From an uncultured Mycoplasmatota bacterium (GTDB lineage: Bacteria; Bacillota_I; Bacilli_A; RF39; UBA660): 50,334 nucleotides of DNA. The notes beneath the pieces were generated by a model. That model was given only the letters and a program-made list of their open reading frames with translations, searched no databases and had not been told where the DNA came from. Of the stretch, positions 25,087-33,957 are shown piece after piece (the stretch's first letter is position 1; the number at the start of each line of letters is the position of its first letter). The stretch is taken from NCBI GenBank assembly GCA_948466735.1, contig CAOKBR010000004.1:1-50334 (forward strand), written 5' to 3'. Made by a program: the position numbers and the translations under genes.

Positions 25087-25163
25087 AATAAAAAATTAAC
25101 AACCTTTCAATTTTTAGCACAATTGTATAAGAAAAAGCATAAAGTAGATTGAGGAGGGATAAG

Positions 25164-25697
25164 ATGGCTAATTATAAAGAAATTGTTACAAAAGCTGTTA
25201 TTGGAAAAGGAAAAAAGGTATTTACGACAACACATTCGATAACGGTAGATCCTGTTCCTACAACGATACTTGGCTGTTGGGTAATTAATCATAACTTTAA
25301 AGGAAATAAAATTGGTGATTTAGTGACAATCGATGGTAGCTATGATATTAATATTTGGTATTCTTATGATAGCGATACCAAAACGGAAGTAGTACGCCAA
25401 ACGAATACATATCAAGAAACAGTAAATGTAAAAAAACGTGAAGATGATGATATTTCAAATGAAGAAATTATTGTTCGTAGCTTAAAACAACCAAGTTGTA
25501 CCAAAGTTGAAATCAATAATGGAGCAATTCATTATACAATTGAGAAGGAACTAGGAATTGAATTAGTTGGTGATACAAAGGTAAAAATTGCAATCGACCC
25601 AGAAGAAGATCCGTGGGATGATATTATTGATGATAACGACTTAAAAAATATCGAACAACAAATTGATAATGAAGTAACGGAAGATTTTTTGGAATAG
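25164..25697 (+). CDS. cotE: CotE-family spore coat morphogenetic protein
   Basis: 177 residues from ATG 25164 (GAGGAGG six bases upstream; the upstream TTG overlaps that site). The sequence follows Bacillus CotE along its length: YKEIVTKAVIGKGKK at the start, a PTTILGCWVINHNFKG segment, the hallmark YDINIWYSYDSDTKTEVV, IIVRSLKQPSCTKVEI, VGDTKVKIAI and an acidic Asp/Glu tail with DPWDD. CotE organises the outer coat of endospores and is placed at the forespore surface by SpoIVA and SpoVM. Its place directly after miaB-ymcA is the same as in Bacillus. No other sporulation gene lies in this window, so whether the organism makes spores is open. Confidence 0.88.
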   Translation: MANYKEIVTKAVIGKGKKVFTTTHSITVDPVPTTILGCWVINHNFKGNKIGDLVTIDGSYDINIWYSYDSDTKTEVVRQTNTYQETVNVKKREDDDISNEEIIVRSLKQPSCTKVEINNGAIHYTIEKELGIELVGDTKVKIAIDPEEDPWDDIIDDNDLKNIEQQIDNEVTEDFLE

Positions 25698-25713
25698 TGT
25701 TAGCAAAAAATAC

Positions 25714-25742
25714 TTGACAGACCTTGCTCAGACGGTTATAAT
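25714..25742 (+). promoter_or_regulatory. Consensus promoter of rpsP-khpA
   Basis: TTGACA (25714-25719), exactly 17 bp, TATAAT (25737-25742): a perfect sigma-A consensus, fitting a ribosomal-protein operon. Confidence 0.92.
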
Positions 25743-25774
25743 GTTAGTCATAGAAATGAAATGGAGGAATTATC

Positions 25775-26041
25775 ATGGCAGTTAAAATTCGTTTAACAAG
25801 AATGGGTGCGAAAAAACATCCAAGTTATCGTATTGTTGCAACTGATTCAAGACGTAAAAGAGATGGAGAGTATCTAGAGCAAATTGGTTTTTATGATCCG
25901 ATTAAAAACGAAGTACGTGTTGATCAAGAATTAGCATTAAAATGGTTAAATGACGGAGCTAAACCTAGTGATACTGTTCGTAATATTTTCAGTCAAAATG
26001 GTATTATGAGTAAGTACGCTTCATCAAAGCAAGGTAAATAA
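25775..26041 (+). CDS. rpsP: 30S ribosomal protein S16
   Basis: 88 residues, the normal length, with [18 protein letters not shown] at the N-terminus and the GFYDP and NGA.PSDTV..IF motifs of bS16, which binds helix 15/17 of 16S rRNA during small-subunit assembly. GGAGG precedes ATG 25775. The stop shares one base with the khpA start (TAATG). Confidence 0.98.
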   Translation: MAVKIRLTRMGAKKHPSYRIVATDSRRKRDGEYLEQIGFYDPIKNEVRVDQELALKWLNDGAKPSDTVRNIFSQNGIMSKYASSKQGK

Positions 26042-26289
26042 TGAGTAATCATTTAATTGAATTTACAGAATTTATTGTTAAGTCCTTAGTAGACTCCAAA
26101 GATTTGGTATCTGTTAAGGAATTTCCTACTAGTGAAGATAACACCATATTGCTAGAAGTTATGGTATCTAATAGTGATATGGGAAAAATTATTGGTAAAA
26201 AGGGAAAAACAGCTAACGCAATTCGTAATTTAGTTCAAATTGCTAGTAAGGAAAATAAAAAGGTAAAATTAAATTTTGATGCCTTTTAA
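26041..26289 (+). CDS. khpA: KH-domain RNA-binding protein KhpA
   Basis: 82 residues with one type-II KH domain: the GKIIGKKGKTANAIRNLV loop (about 54-71) is the GxxG RNA-binding motif. In Firmicutes KhpA pairs with KhpB/EloR and affects division and elongation. Immediately behind rpsP, as usual; the rimM, trmD and rplS genes that commonly follow are absent and a terminator closes the operon. Confidence 0.95.
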   Translation: MSNHLIEFTEFIVKSLVDSKDLVSVKEFPTSEDNTILLEVMVSNSDMGKIIGKKGKTANAIRNLVQIASKENKKVKLNFDAF

Positions 26290-26315
26290 GCTAAACAAAG
26301 TTGTTTGGCTTTTTT
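26288..26315 (+). terminator. Rho-independent terminator of rpsP-khpA
   Basis: AAGCTAAACAA pairs with TTGTTTGGCTT (11 bp, one G-U) around a 2-nt gap, then T5. The first two bases are within the khpA stop. Confidence 0.85.
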
Positions 26316-26415
26316 TATGATATGAAGCAACCAATTTTTTACAAAAAACAACTAAAAAGTGATGGATTGCTACTAGTAGAAAATTATAAAATACTACTAA
26401 AGGAAAGAAAAAAAT

Positions 26416-26652
26416 ATGAATAATAAATTTTCACAAAATTTAAAAAAACTTAGGAAAGATTATCATCTATCCCAGGAACAATTAGCAGATGAAATTGGTG
26501 TTTCTAGACAAGCAATTTCTAAATGGGAATCCTCACTAGCTTATCCTGAAATGGATAAAATCATTATATTATGTGATAAGTTTCACGTAAATATTGATGA
26601 TTTACTTCATAAAGATATTAGAGAAATTAATGGAGAAGAAGAAAGAAATTGA
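26416..26652 (+). CDS. XRE/Cro-type HTH regulator
   Basis: 78 residues. An HTH_XRE domain fills residues 5-62: LKKLRKDYHLSQEQLADEIG then SRQAISKWESSLAYPEMD, with the usual recognition helix. The short C-terminal tail has no second domain. This type of small regulator usually represses its own operon; the following membrane gene starts inside its stop codon, so the two are translationally coupled. Confidence 0.9.
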   Translation: MNNKFSQNLKKLRKDYHLSQEQLADEIGVSRQAISKWESSLAYPEMDKIIILCDKFHVNIDDLLHKDIREINGEEERN

Positions 26653-27380
26653 ATCAGTCCATTAATGACTTTTTAACTTATATCACTAATACCATTAATT
26701 TATTTAGTAGTATGAACTTAAAAAGTAAGTTAAAATGTTGTTTTGAACAATTTATCATCGTCATCATCTTATTGATTATCTCGTTGATCGTTGTTGTATT
26801 TGCTAGTTCTTTTAGCTATCACTTATTTAGTGCATTACCTAACCAAACATATCAATTTTTAGATCATTTGTTTCAATTTGTTTTTATCTTATTTTGTACT
26901 ATTTTCTCAGTGATTATTTGGACACATATTTTTAAAACAAGGTATTTAGATTATTATAATCAGTTAAAAAATCAAATGAATGAAGAAGAAAGTCGGAAAA
27001 ATGAATGGATAAAACCATCAAATACGATTATCGAAAATTCTAAAAAGTCAATAAGGGAAGAAGAAAATCTTATAAAACAGAAAAAGGAAAATAAAATTAT
27101 CATTCGTGATCCTAGGCATAGTGAATATCGATTTATTAATAGTTTATTTAAAGTGATGATTGGAATCATTAAATTCTTTATGTTATTCTTTTGTCTATTC
27201 TTAAGTTTTGCTTTAGTCTTTTTCGTAATATTATTAATACTTTCTTTTCTAATTAGCAAAACAGGTTTAGTTTTTCTAGGAGCATTATTGATGATTTCAT
27301 CTTCTATCATCGTTGATATTATCTTTCTTTTGGGATTATTAACTTTGTGTTTAATCGAAAAAATGATAAGAAAAAAATGA
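26649..27380 (+). CDS. Membrane protein coupled to the XRE regulator, unknown function
   Basis: 243 residues with TTG start at 26649 overlapping the regulator's TGA (a later ATG at 26712 is the alternative). Two hydrophobic helices at about 33-55 and 72-97, a charged cytoplasmic segment of about 65 residues with many Lys/Glu and a probable coiled coil, then two long hydrophobic stretches (about 170-200 and 205-235). HTH plus multi-helix membrane protein pairs of this layout are frequent in Firmicutes as sensing modules, but I do not recognise the family. Confidence 0.6.
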   Translation: MNQSINDFLTYITNTINLFSSMNLKSKLKCCFEQFIIVIILLIISLIVVVFASSFSYHLFSALPNQTYQFLDHLFQFVFILFCTIFSVIIWTHIFKTRYLDYYNQLKNQMNEEESRKNEWIKPSNTIIENSKKSIREEENLIKQKKENKIIIRDPRHSEYRFINSLFKVMIGIIKFFMLFFCLFLSFALVFFVILLILSFLISKTGLVFLGALLMISSSIIVDIIFLLGLLTLCLIEKMIRKK

Positions 27381-27823
27381 TTTGGGGATTTCTTTTTTCT
27401 TTAGTTGCCTTTGGAATGGGGTGTGGACTAGGTTTTATTGGTACACTTGATTTTGAAATGTTAACCAATAATGAAGGAATGCTAAAAAAAGAGGTAAGAG
27501 AATATCAAATGAGAGATGATTTATTTTTTTACTTACATGAGAAAATAGATTTTGTTTATGTAGAAATGCCGATAGAACAAGTTAAAATTGAGTATACCAT
27601 CAACCAATTTTGTAATTTAGGAGATTATTCAATGGAACAAGGTGGAATTCATCTTTTTACTTCTTGCGAAAATGCAATGAAAATGATAAGAGAATGGTTA
27701 AGAGAATTCAACGAAAAAAGAATTATTCCTATGAATAATGATATCAACCAAATTGTTGTTTATGCTTCTAGCGAGAATATTGAGAAAATTCAAAATAATT
27801 TAAGAAAATATCACTATTATTAA
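27377..27823 (+). CDS. Membrane-anchored protein of the XRE module, unknown function
   Basis: 148 residues if started at ATG 27377, which overlaps the previous stop as ATGA; an in-frame GTG at 27347 would add ten residues. One N-terminal helix (MIWGFLFSLVAFGMGCGLGF) without a clear cleavage site, then about 125 residues, probably outside the membrane, with a repeated I/V-E-x-I pattern. Third gene of the coupled set. No family recognised. Confidence 0.55.
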   Translation: MIWGFLFSLVAFGMGCGLGFIGTLDFEMLTNNEGMLKKEVREYQMRDDLFFYLHEKIDFVYVEMPIEQVKIEYTINQFCNLGDYSMEQGGIHLFTSCENAMKMIREWLREFNEKRIIPMNNDINQIVVYASSENIEKIQNNLRKYHYY

Positions 27824-27851
27824 AAAAATCAACCCTTTTATTAATGAAGTC

Positions 27852-27880
27852 TTGACAGGTTAAGATAGCCTTATTATAAT
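27852..27880 (+). promoter_or_regulatory. Consensus promoter of the HExxH gene
   Basis: TTGACA (27852-27857), 17-bp spacer, TATAAT (27875-27880): perfect consensus. Confidence 0.9.
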
Positions 27881-27902
27881 AATTCAAAAAGGTGAGAAAA
27901 TT

Positions 27903-28949
27903 ATGCTAGATGTAGAAAAAGAAATAGAGAATATTTTCTTTGAAAAAAGTTTTCCCATTTTGGAAAAAGAGTTATTAAAAAAGACCCTTTTATTAATTGA
28001 TGAATGTTATCAGGAGCAATTAGCAGGCGAAAAGGAAAGCTACGTTAGAAGGTATATAGATATAGTAAAAAACTTAAAAGGGTGTGCAGTTATTCAATTG
28101 GAAGAGTTAAATGATTTGTTCGAGATTGCTGAAATTTTTAAAAAGGGAATAAGAAAGCAAGAAAAAGGGAATTTAGAATATAAAAATGGATTATATTTAC
28201 CAAAGAAAGATGGAAATTACGTGGCAACTTTTACTGGTTTTGCCTGGAATAAAGAGAAGATGATTTTCTTATTGGATGAGAAAAATACCTTAAAACTTTT
28301 ACTTACTTGTTACCACGAATTATCTCATTTACAAGAAGGATGTTATCCCTTTTTTCTACCTTTAGATTTTCCTTTAAGAAACGTGTTATTAAAAATGTTT
28401 TCTGAAGGGCGCGTTGGATTAAAAGAAGAAATCTTAAATATTGAGCGACCTTATTATTTAGAGCAAATCGAAGATGACGAATGCCTTTTATCGATCAAAG
28501 CGGTTCATCATTATCCCTTATATAGTTTATTGTATCAATTTTTAACTTTAATTTTTGATTATCAAGTACTAGAAAAATTAAGCTCTAATAATGATATAAA
28601 TTTAGATATGAGAAAAGAATTAAAAATAAATTTTAAACAGATTCCTGTGGATAAAATTTTTGGGTATTTACTTTATCTATTAAGTTGTTATCATCGTATT
28701 TCCAAAAAAACTTTACTATTATATTTAACTAGACAATCATGTGATTTATCTATTTTATCTACCGTAAAAGATGCATCAATTTTAAAAGCGATTATTTTTT
28801 TAGAACAACTTGCAATAAAATTATCAAGGGAAGACCTAGGAAAAAAAGTACACCTAGAAAAACTGCAAGATAATTATTTTATTGAAAGAAAAGAATGCCT
28901 TTACATATTAAGCGGTAATAAAAATAAGGAATTACTAAAGCGTAAATGA
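27903..28949 (+). CDS. Unrecognised protein with HExxH zinc-protease-like motif
   Basis: 348 residues, cytosolic (no signal peptide or strong membrane helix). The centre has CYHELSHLQEG with His138-Glu139-x-x-His142, the zinc-binding and catalytic signature of metallopeptidases, and 26 residues after His142 a Glu168 in FSEGR, the right kind of distance for the third zinc ligand of a gluzincin. The N-terminal 130 residues are mostly helical, as is the C-terminal 180, which holds several Leu-rich helices. I do not recognise the family, so peptidase activity is inference from the motif. It has its own consensus promoter upstream of uppS, but there is no clear terminator before uppS. Confidence 0.6.
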   Translation: MLDVEKEIENIFFEKSFPILEKELLKKTLLLIDECYQEQLAGEKESYVRRYIDIVKNLKGCAVIQLEELNDLFEIAEIFKKGIRKQEKGNLEYKNGLYLPKKDGNYVATFTGFAWNKEKMIFLLDEKNTLKLLLTCYHELSHLQEGCYPFFLPLDFPLRNVLLKMFSEGRVGLKEEILNIERPYYLEQIEDDECLLSIKAVHHYPLYSLLYQFLTLIFDYQVLEKLSSNNDINLDMRKELKINFKQIPVDKIFGYLLYLLSCYHRISKKTLLLYLTRQSCDLSILSTVKDASILKAIIFLEQLAIKLSREDLGKKVHLEKLQDNYFIERKECLYILSGNKNKELLKRK

Positions 28950-28984
28950 TTAAACTATCCATTAAAAAGTTTTTATAATATAAA

Positions 28985-29013
28985 TTGTCAAGTAAAGATA
29001 AATGTATTATAAT
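28985..29013 (+). promoter_or_regulatory. Promoter of uppS-cdsA-rseP
   Basis: TTGTCA (28985-28990), 17-bp spacer, TATAAT (29008-29013). Confidence 0.8.
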
Positions 29014-29035
29014 TAAATAAGTTAGGTGGTGTTAT

Positions 29036-29752
29036 ATGGCAGCGTTAGAGAAGAATATTCCTTATCATGTAGGGATTATTATGGATGGAAACGGTAGATG
29101 GGCAACAAAACGTGGTTTAAAACGTAGTATGGGACACAAAGAAGGAGCTAAAAACTTAAAAACTTTAGTCGAACATATTTTTAAATCTGGGGTAAAGGTT
29201 CTTAGTTTATATGCCTTATCATCAGAAAACTTTAAACGAGATAGTGAAGAAGTGAATGATTTAATGAATTTATTCATGGAAAATTTTAAAAAAGAGTTTT
29301 CTTATTTAAAAGAGCAAAATATAAAGGTTGTGTTTTCTGGTCGACGTGAACCTTTAAGAGAAGATGTTTTAGCAAGCATGGATAAAATTACTAAAGAAAC
29401 AAAAAATGGAAACTTGGCTATTTTAAACATTTGCCTAAATTATTCAGGACAAGATGAAATTGTCGATGCAACAAAAAAAATTGCTAATTTAGTTGTCAAT
29501 AAAGAACTTGCTATTAATGAAATCAATAAGGATACAATATATCATTATCTTTATCAGGATTTACCTCCAGTAGATTTCATTATTCGTACCAGCGGAGAAT
29601 ATCGAATTAGTAATTTTTTACTTTATCAAGCATCTTATGCTGAATACTATTTTCCTAAAGTCTACTTTCCAGATTTCAATCAAAAAGAGTTTGACATGGC
29701 TCTAATGGAATATCAAAAACGCAATCGTCGTTTTGGAGGTAATGCAAAATGA
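29036..29752 (+). CDS. uppS: Undecaprenyl diphosphate synthase (cis-prenyltransferase)
   Basis: Condenses eight isopentenyl units onto farnesyl diphosphate to make the C55 carrier for peptidoglycan and surface polymers. 238 residues: HVGIIMDGNGRWA near 11-23 (catalytic Asp), GHKEGAKNLK near 37, SLYALSSENF near 63, and IIRTSGEYRISNFLLYQ near 182-198. All conserved regions are present. It overlaps cdsA by four bases. Confidence 0.97.
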   Translation: MAALEKNIPYHVGIIMDGNGRWATKRGLKRSMGHKEGAKNLKTLVEHIFKSGVKVLSLYALSSENFKRDSEEVNDLMNLFMENFKKEFSYLKEQNIKVVFSGRREPLREDVLASMDKITKETKNGNLAILNICLNYSGQDEIVDATKKIANLVVNKELAINEINKDTIYHYLYQDLPPVDFIIRTSGEYRISNFLLYQASYAEYYFPKVYFPDFNQKEFDMALMEYQKRNRRFGGNAK

Positions 29753-30546
29753 CTAGAATCATTAGTTCAGTCTTATTGATATTAATTTTTTTCCCCATTC
29801 TTTTTCTCGGTGGGAATGCCTATGCTATTTTAATGACTATCATCGGATTAATGGGACTATTTGAACTATTACACATTCGAGAAAAAAAAAGAGAGTTTCC
29901 CTTTTTAATTAAAATATTTGCTTACTTGCTAACTGCTTTCTTCATTTTATCTAATCATCAAACAAAAGCATTTATCTATCAGTTAGATTATCGCGTAATG
30001 AGCTTTATTATGTTTGCCCTTTTAACCCCTTTAGTATTAATTAACGATCAAAAAAAATATAATGTTAGTGATAGCTTATTCCTAATTGGCTCGGTGTTAT
30101 TTATAGGATTATCTTTTAATCTATTGATTTTAACTAGAAATATGGGGTTATATTACGCCTTATATTTGTTTATTATTACAATTATTACAGATACCTTTGC
30201 TTATTTTGTTGGGAAAATGGTAGGAAAACATCCGCTTTCATCAAAAATATCACCAAAAAAGACTGTTGAAGGACTAATTGGCGGTGTAGTAATGGCAACA
30301 ATTTTATCAACGATTTTCTATATAACAACAATTGATCCTAATATTTCCCTTTTAAAAATTGGAGCAGTTAGTTTATTCTTAGCACTCATCGGGCAATTAG
30401 GGGACTTGGTATTCTCATCAATTAAGCGTTATTTTGAACAAAAGGATTTCTCAAGTATTATTCCAGGACACGGAGGAATACTTGATCGCTTAGATAGCAT
30501 GATTTTTGTGATTTTAGCCTTTATTGTTGTCTTATCAATTTTATAG
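29749..30546 (+). CDS. cdsA: Phosphatidate cytidylyltransferase
   Basis: Makes CDP-diacylglycerol from phosphatidic acid and CTP for phospholipid synthesis. 265 residues with about seven or eight membrane helices; the C-terminal signature is SSIKRYFEQKDFSSIIPGHG followed by GILDRLDSM, as in the family. In most Firmicutes dxr follows; here rseP comes next, eleven bases downstream. Confidence 0.96.
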   Translation: MTRIISSVLLILIFFPILFLGGNAYAILMTIIGLMGLFELLHIREKKREFPFLIKIFAYLLTAFFILSNHQTKAFIYQLDYRVMSFIMFALLTPLVLINDQKKYNVSDSLFLIGSVLFIGLSFNLLILTRNMGLYYALYLFIITIITDTFAYFVGKMVGKHPLSSKISPKKTVEGLIGGVVMATILSTIFYITTIDPNISLLKIGAVSLFLALIGQLGDLVFSSIKRYFEQKDFSSIIPGHGGILDRLDSMIFVILAFIVVLSIL

Positions 30547-30556
30547 GAGGAATGTT

Positions 30557-31591
30557 ATGACAATCATTTATTTTATTTTAATTTTAGGAGTAGTTATTTT
30601 AGTTCATGAATTTGGACATTTTCTATTTGCAAAACTTTGTGGCATCTATGTTTATGAGTTTTCCATTGGTATGGGGCCTAGATTACTTCATAAAAAAATT
30701 GGGGAAACAGAGTACTGTCTACGCTTGATTCCTATTGGAGGATTTGTTCAACTAGCAGGAGAAGAAGTAGAAGATGATGATAAAGTTCCTAAGAATAGAA
30801 AATTACAAGCAAAAAAACCTTGGCAAAGATTTGTAACGATGTTTTTTGGAGCAGGATTTAACTTTATTTTTGCGATTATCCTTTTATTCTTCGTTGGTCT
30901 AATTTGGGGAGCCCCTAAGATGGATCCAATTATTTCAAACGTTGAAGCTAATTATCCAGCAAGTGAAGCGGGAATAGAAAAAGGGGATAGGATTATAAAA
31001 ATCAACAAGAAAAAAGTGAGTACTATGGATGATGTTTCTATTTACTTAACCTTAGCTAATCCTGAAAAAGCAACTGAAATCGTAGTAAAAAAACCTAGTG
31101 GAAATACAGTAGTTTATCAAGTAAAACCAAAAAAAGAAAAAGTAGATGATAATGAAGTATATCGTTATGGCATTGGTTTAGTCACAGAAAAAGAACACGG
31201 ATTTTTAGCATCCATTAACTACATGGGAAGAAAGACAGTATCCTTATTTAAGCAAATGTTCATTACTGTTAAAGGTCTATTTACTGGAGGTGTAAAGGTA
31301 AATCAATTATCTGGGCCAGTGGGAATTTATACCATCGTTGGAGAGCAAACAAAAGCAGGACTTGCTAATGCTTTATACTTGATAGCATATTTAAGTATAA
31401 ATGTTGGATTTATTAATTTACTTCCATTACCTGCCTTTGATGGAGGAAGAATTTTATTCTTAGCGATTGAAAAAATAAAAGGAAGTCCAGTGAAACCTGA
31501 GACGGAAAATATGGTACATACGATTGGATTTTTCTTATTGATGGCCTTAATGGTATATATTACGTTAAATGATATTTTAAGATTATTTTAA
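30557..31591 (+). CDS. rseP: Site-2 intramembrane zinc protease RseP/RasP
   Basis: 344 residues from ATG 30557 (AGGAGG six bases upstream). HEFGH near 19-23 in the first helix gives two zinc ligands; NLLPLPAFDGGR near 292 supplies the third Asp. A PDZ domain sits between (about 120-200, with YPASEAGIEKGD). The protease trims remnant signal peptides and clips anti-sigma factors within the membrane. Last gene of the lipid/polyprenol operon, closed by a terminator. Confidence 0.95.
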   Translation: MTIIYFILILGVVILVHEFGHFLFAKLCGIYVYEFSIGMGPRLLHKKIGETEYCLRLIPIGGFVQLAGEEVEDDDKVPKNRKLQAKKPWQRFVTMFFGAGFNFIFAIILLFFVGLIWGAPKMDPIISNVEANYPASEAGIEKGDRIIKINKKKVSTMDDVSIYLTLANPEKATEIVVKKPSGNTVVYQVKPKKEKVDDNEVYRYGIGLVTEKEHGFLASINYMGRKTVSLFKQMFITVKGLFTGGVKVNQLSGPVGIYTIVGEQTKAGLANALYLIAYLSINVGFINLLPLPAFDGGRILFLAIEKIKGSPVKPETENMVHTIGFFLLMALMVYITLNDILRLF

Positions 31592-31619
31592 GGATAGATG
31601 ATTAATGTCTATTCTTTTT
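31591..31619 (+). terminator. Rho-independent terminator of the uppS operon
   Basis: AGGATAGA pairs with TCTATTCT (one G-U), 9-nt loop, T run. Confidence 0.75.
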
Positions 31620-31736
31620 AAATATTTTAAAATATTGATGTAGTTTTTGATTTTGTAGACAATTATAATAATAGTGAGGTTTATCTAGAGAAATTTTCAA
31701 ATTTATGTTAAGATAATAACCAAAAGGAGACTCGTC

Positions 31737-33914
31737 ATGGTAGTAAGTGTTTTAGTAGAAATTACAAGTAGAAATACCGATAAGATGTTTGATTACGTGG
31801 TACCTGAAAATTTATTAGAAAAAATCAAAGTAGGCGTTCGTGTAGCGGTTCCTTTTGCTAGTCGTATCATCCAAGGATTTATTTTAGAAATGAAAGAAGA
31901 ATCAGAATATCAAGAATTAAAAGAACTTATTGAAGTAATTGATAAAGATGTTGTTTTAACAAGTGAATTATTAAATCTTGGACAGTATATCAAAGAAACG
32001 ACCTTGGCTACTTTGATACAATCTTATCAAGTAATGCTACCTAAAGCATTAAAAGCAAGTAAAAAAAGGAAGACCACCATTAAGTATGAACGATGGTTTC
32101 ATCTTGCTATGGATAAAGAAAGTGCTCTTAACTTAGCAAAAAATGAACAACAAAAAGAAATAATTTTAAAAGTGGATGAGGAAGGGGAGGTGCTATATCA
32201 AAATTTAGTGATGATTTCACCTTCTTCTGTTAAGACTTTAGTAAATAATGGTATTTTAAAAGAGGAAAAAAAAGAATGCTACCGCTTAGCTCATTCTAAT
32301 TTAGAATCTTCTTTTACTCACCTTTTAACCCAAGAACAAAAGCAAGTAGTAGAAAAGGTTTTAACTAATAGCAAAAGGACGTATCTTCTTCATGGGGTAA
32401 CGGGAAGTGGGAAGACTGAAGTTTATATGGCTTTAATTGATGAAGTATTAAAACTAGGAAAAACAGCAATCGTTTTAGTACCAGAAATCTCGTTAACACC
32501 TCAAATTATTGCGCGTTTTAGGTCGCATTTTGGAGAAATTATTGCTATTTTACATAGTGGATTAAGTGATGGAGAAAAATATGATGAATGGAGAAAAATT
32601 AGTCGCGGGGAAGTGAAAATTGTCATTGGAGCTAGAAGTGCTATTTTTGCTCCTTTAGAAAATATTGGTATAATCATTATTGATGAAGAACACTCCACTA
32701 CCTATAAACAAGAAAATAACCCAAGGTATAATGCAATAGATATTGCATTAAAAAGAGCTAAAACGCATCAATGCCCCGTTGTTTTAGGAAGTGCTACCCC
32801 ATCATTAGAGTCTTACGCTAGAGCAAAAAAAGGAGTTTATCAACTTTTAGAGTTACCGCATCGCGTAAATGGAAAACAAATGCCCAAGGTTCACCTTATT
32901 GATAAAGGAAAAATTAATAGTAAGGCATCCCTTTATTTTTCTACTATATTGATTGATGCTATAAAGCTTCGATTAGAAAAGGGTGAACAAAGTATTCTCT
33001 TTTTAAATAAGCGAGGATATTCTTCTTATGTTACTTGTCAAAACTGTGGTTATACCGAAAAATGCCCACATTGTGATATTACTTTAACCTATCATAAATC
33101 ATCAATGATGTTAAGATGTCATTACTGTGGTTATGCCATAAATAAAAAACGAAAGTGCCCAGTATGTCATCAAGATTCTTTTCGAGACTTAGGTACTGGA
33201 ACCGAACGCTTGGAAGAAGAAATAAAAAAGTTATTTCCTACTGCTAGAGTAGTCCGCATGGATTTAGATACAACAACATCTAAAGGAGCCCACGAAAAAA
33301 TGATTTATGCCTTTTCAAAACATGAGTATGATATTTTAATTGGAACCCAAATGATTGCTAAGGGACTAGATTTTCCGTTAGTGACTTTAGTTGGTGTGAT
33401 TAATGCAGATACTTCACTAAATATTCCAGATTTTAGAAGCGGAGAGTACACTTTTCAATTATTAAACCAAGTAGCAGGTAGATGTGGTAGAAAGGATTTA
33501 GAAGGAGAAGTCTATATTCAAACCTTCAATATAGACCATTATGCCATTAAATTTGCATCCATTTCTGATTATCAAAATTTTTATCTTTATGAAATGAATT
33601 TTAGACGTCAATTAAAATATCCGCCATTTTACTATTTGACACTGGTGAAAGTGTTAAGTAAAAATGAACAAAAAGCACTTGAAATTTCGACAATTATTGC
33701 TAAAATTTTAAGACGGGACTGTAGAGAATGTAATGTTTTAGGACCTTCCATGAGTAATGTTTTTCGTATCAATAATGTCTATCGTTACTTGGTATTAATC
33801 AAATATAAAAGTGAACCAAAGCTATATGAAACATTAGAAAAAATTTTAAATCATTATAAAACGCAAGCTGAATTTAGTATCGAAGTAGATTTTAATCCTT
33901 TGTTTGTGTCTTAG
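31737..33914 (+). CDS. priA: Primosomal replication helicase PriA
   Basis: Restarts stalled replication forks by loading the primosome. 725 residues: N-terminal 3'-DNA-binding domain (about 1-105), helicase core with Walker A HGVTGSGKTEVY near 219-230, DEEH box near 316, GSATPSLES near 352, and QVAGRCGRK near 575; eight zinc-binding cysteines in CQNCGYTEKCPHC and CHYCG...CPVC. AAGGAG lies six bases before ATG 31737. In Bacilli def and fmt usually follow; here an unrelated gene and a repeat element intervene. Confidence 0.97.
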   Translation: MVVSVLVEITSRNTDKMFDYVVPENLLEKIKVGVRVAVPFASRIIQGFILEMKEESEYQELKELIEVIDKDVVLTSELLNLGQYIKETTLATLIQSYQVMLPKALKASKKRKTTIKYERWFHLAMDKESALNLAKNEQQKEIILKVDEEGEVLYQNLVMISPSSVKTLVNNGILKEEKKECYRLAHSNLESSFTHLLTQEQKQVVEKVLTNSKRTYLLHGVTGSGKTEVYMALIDEVLKLGKTAIVLVPEISLTPQIIARFRSHFGEIIAILHSGLSDGEKYDEWRKISRGEVKIVIGARSAIFAPLENIGIIIIDEEHSTTYKQENNPRYNAIDIALKRAKTHQCPVVLGSATPSLESYARAKKGVYQLLELPHRVNGKQMPKVHLIDKGKINSKASLYFSTILIDAIKLRLEKGEQSILFLNKRGYSSYVTCQNCGYTEKCPHCDITLTYHKSSMMLRCHYCGYAINKKRKCPVCHQDSFRDLGTGTERLEEEIKKLFPTARVVRMDLDTTTSKGAHEKMIYAFSKHEYDILIGTQMIAKGLDFPLVTLVGVINADTSLNIPDFRSGEYTFQLLNQVAGRCGRKDLEGEVYIQTFNIDHYAIKFASISDYQNFYLYEMNFRRQLKYPPFYYLTLVKVLSKNEQKALEISTIIAKILRRDCRECNVLGPSMSNVFRINNVYRYLVLIKYKSEPKLYETLEKILNHYKTQAEFSIEVDFNPLFVS

Positions 33915-33928
33915 AAAATAAAGGAGTA

Positions 33929-33957
33929 GAAGTATATCATATGATACTTCTTTTTTG
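33929..33957 (+). terminator. Terminator of priA
   Basis: GAAGTAT pairs with ATACTTC, 8-nt loop, T6. The same TACTTCTTTTT descending arm recurs behind serS at the other repeat copy. Confidence 0.8.

Noticed and set aside
26972-27310. Minus-strand frame of 112 codons opposite the XRE-module membrane protein
   Set aside because: No Shine-Dalgarno site and no family pattern; the plus-strand frame fits the coupled operon.
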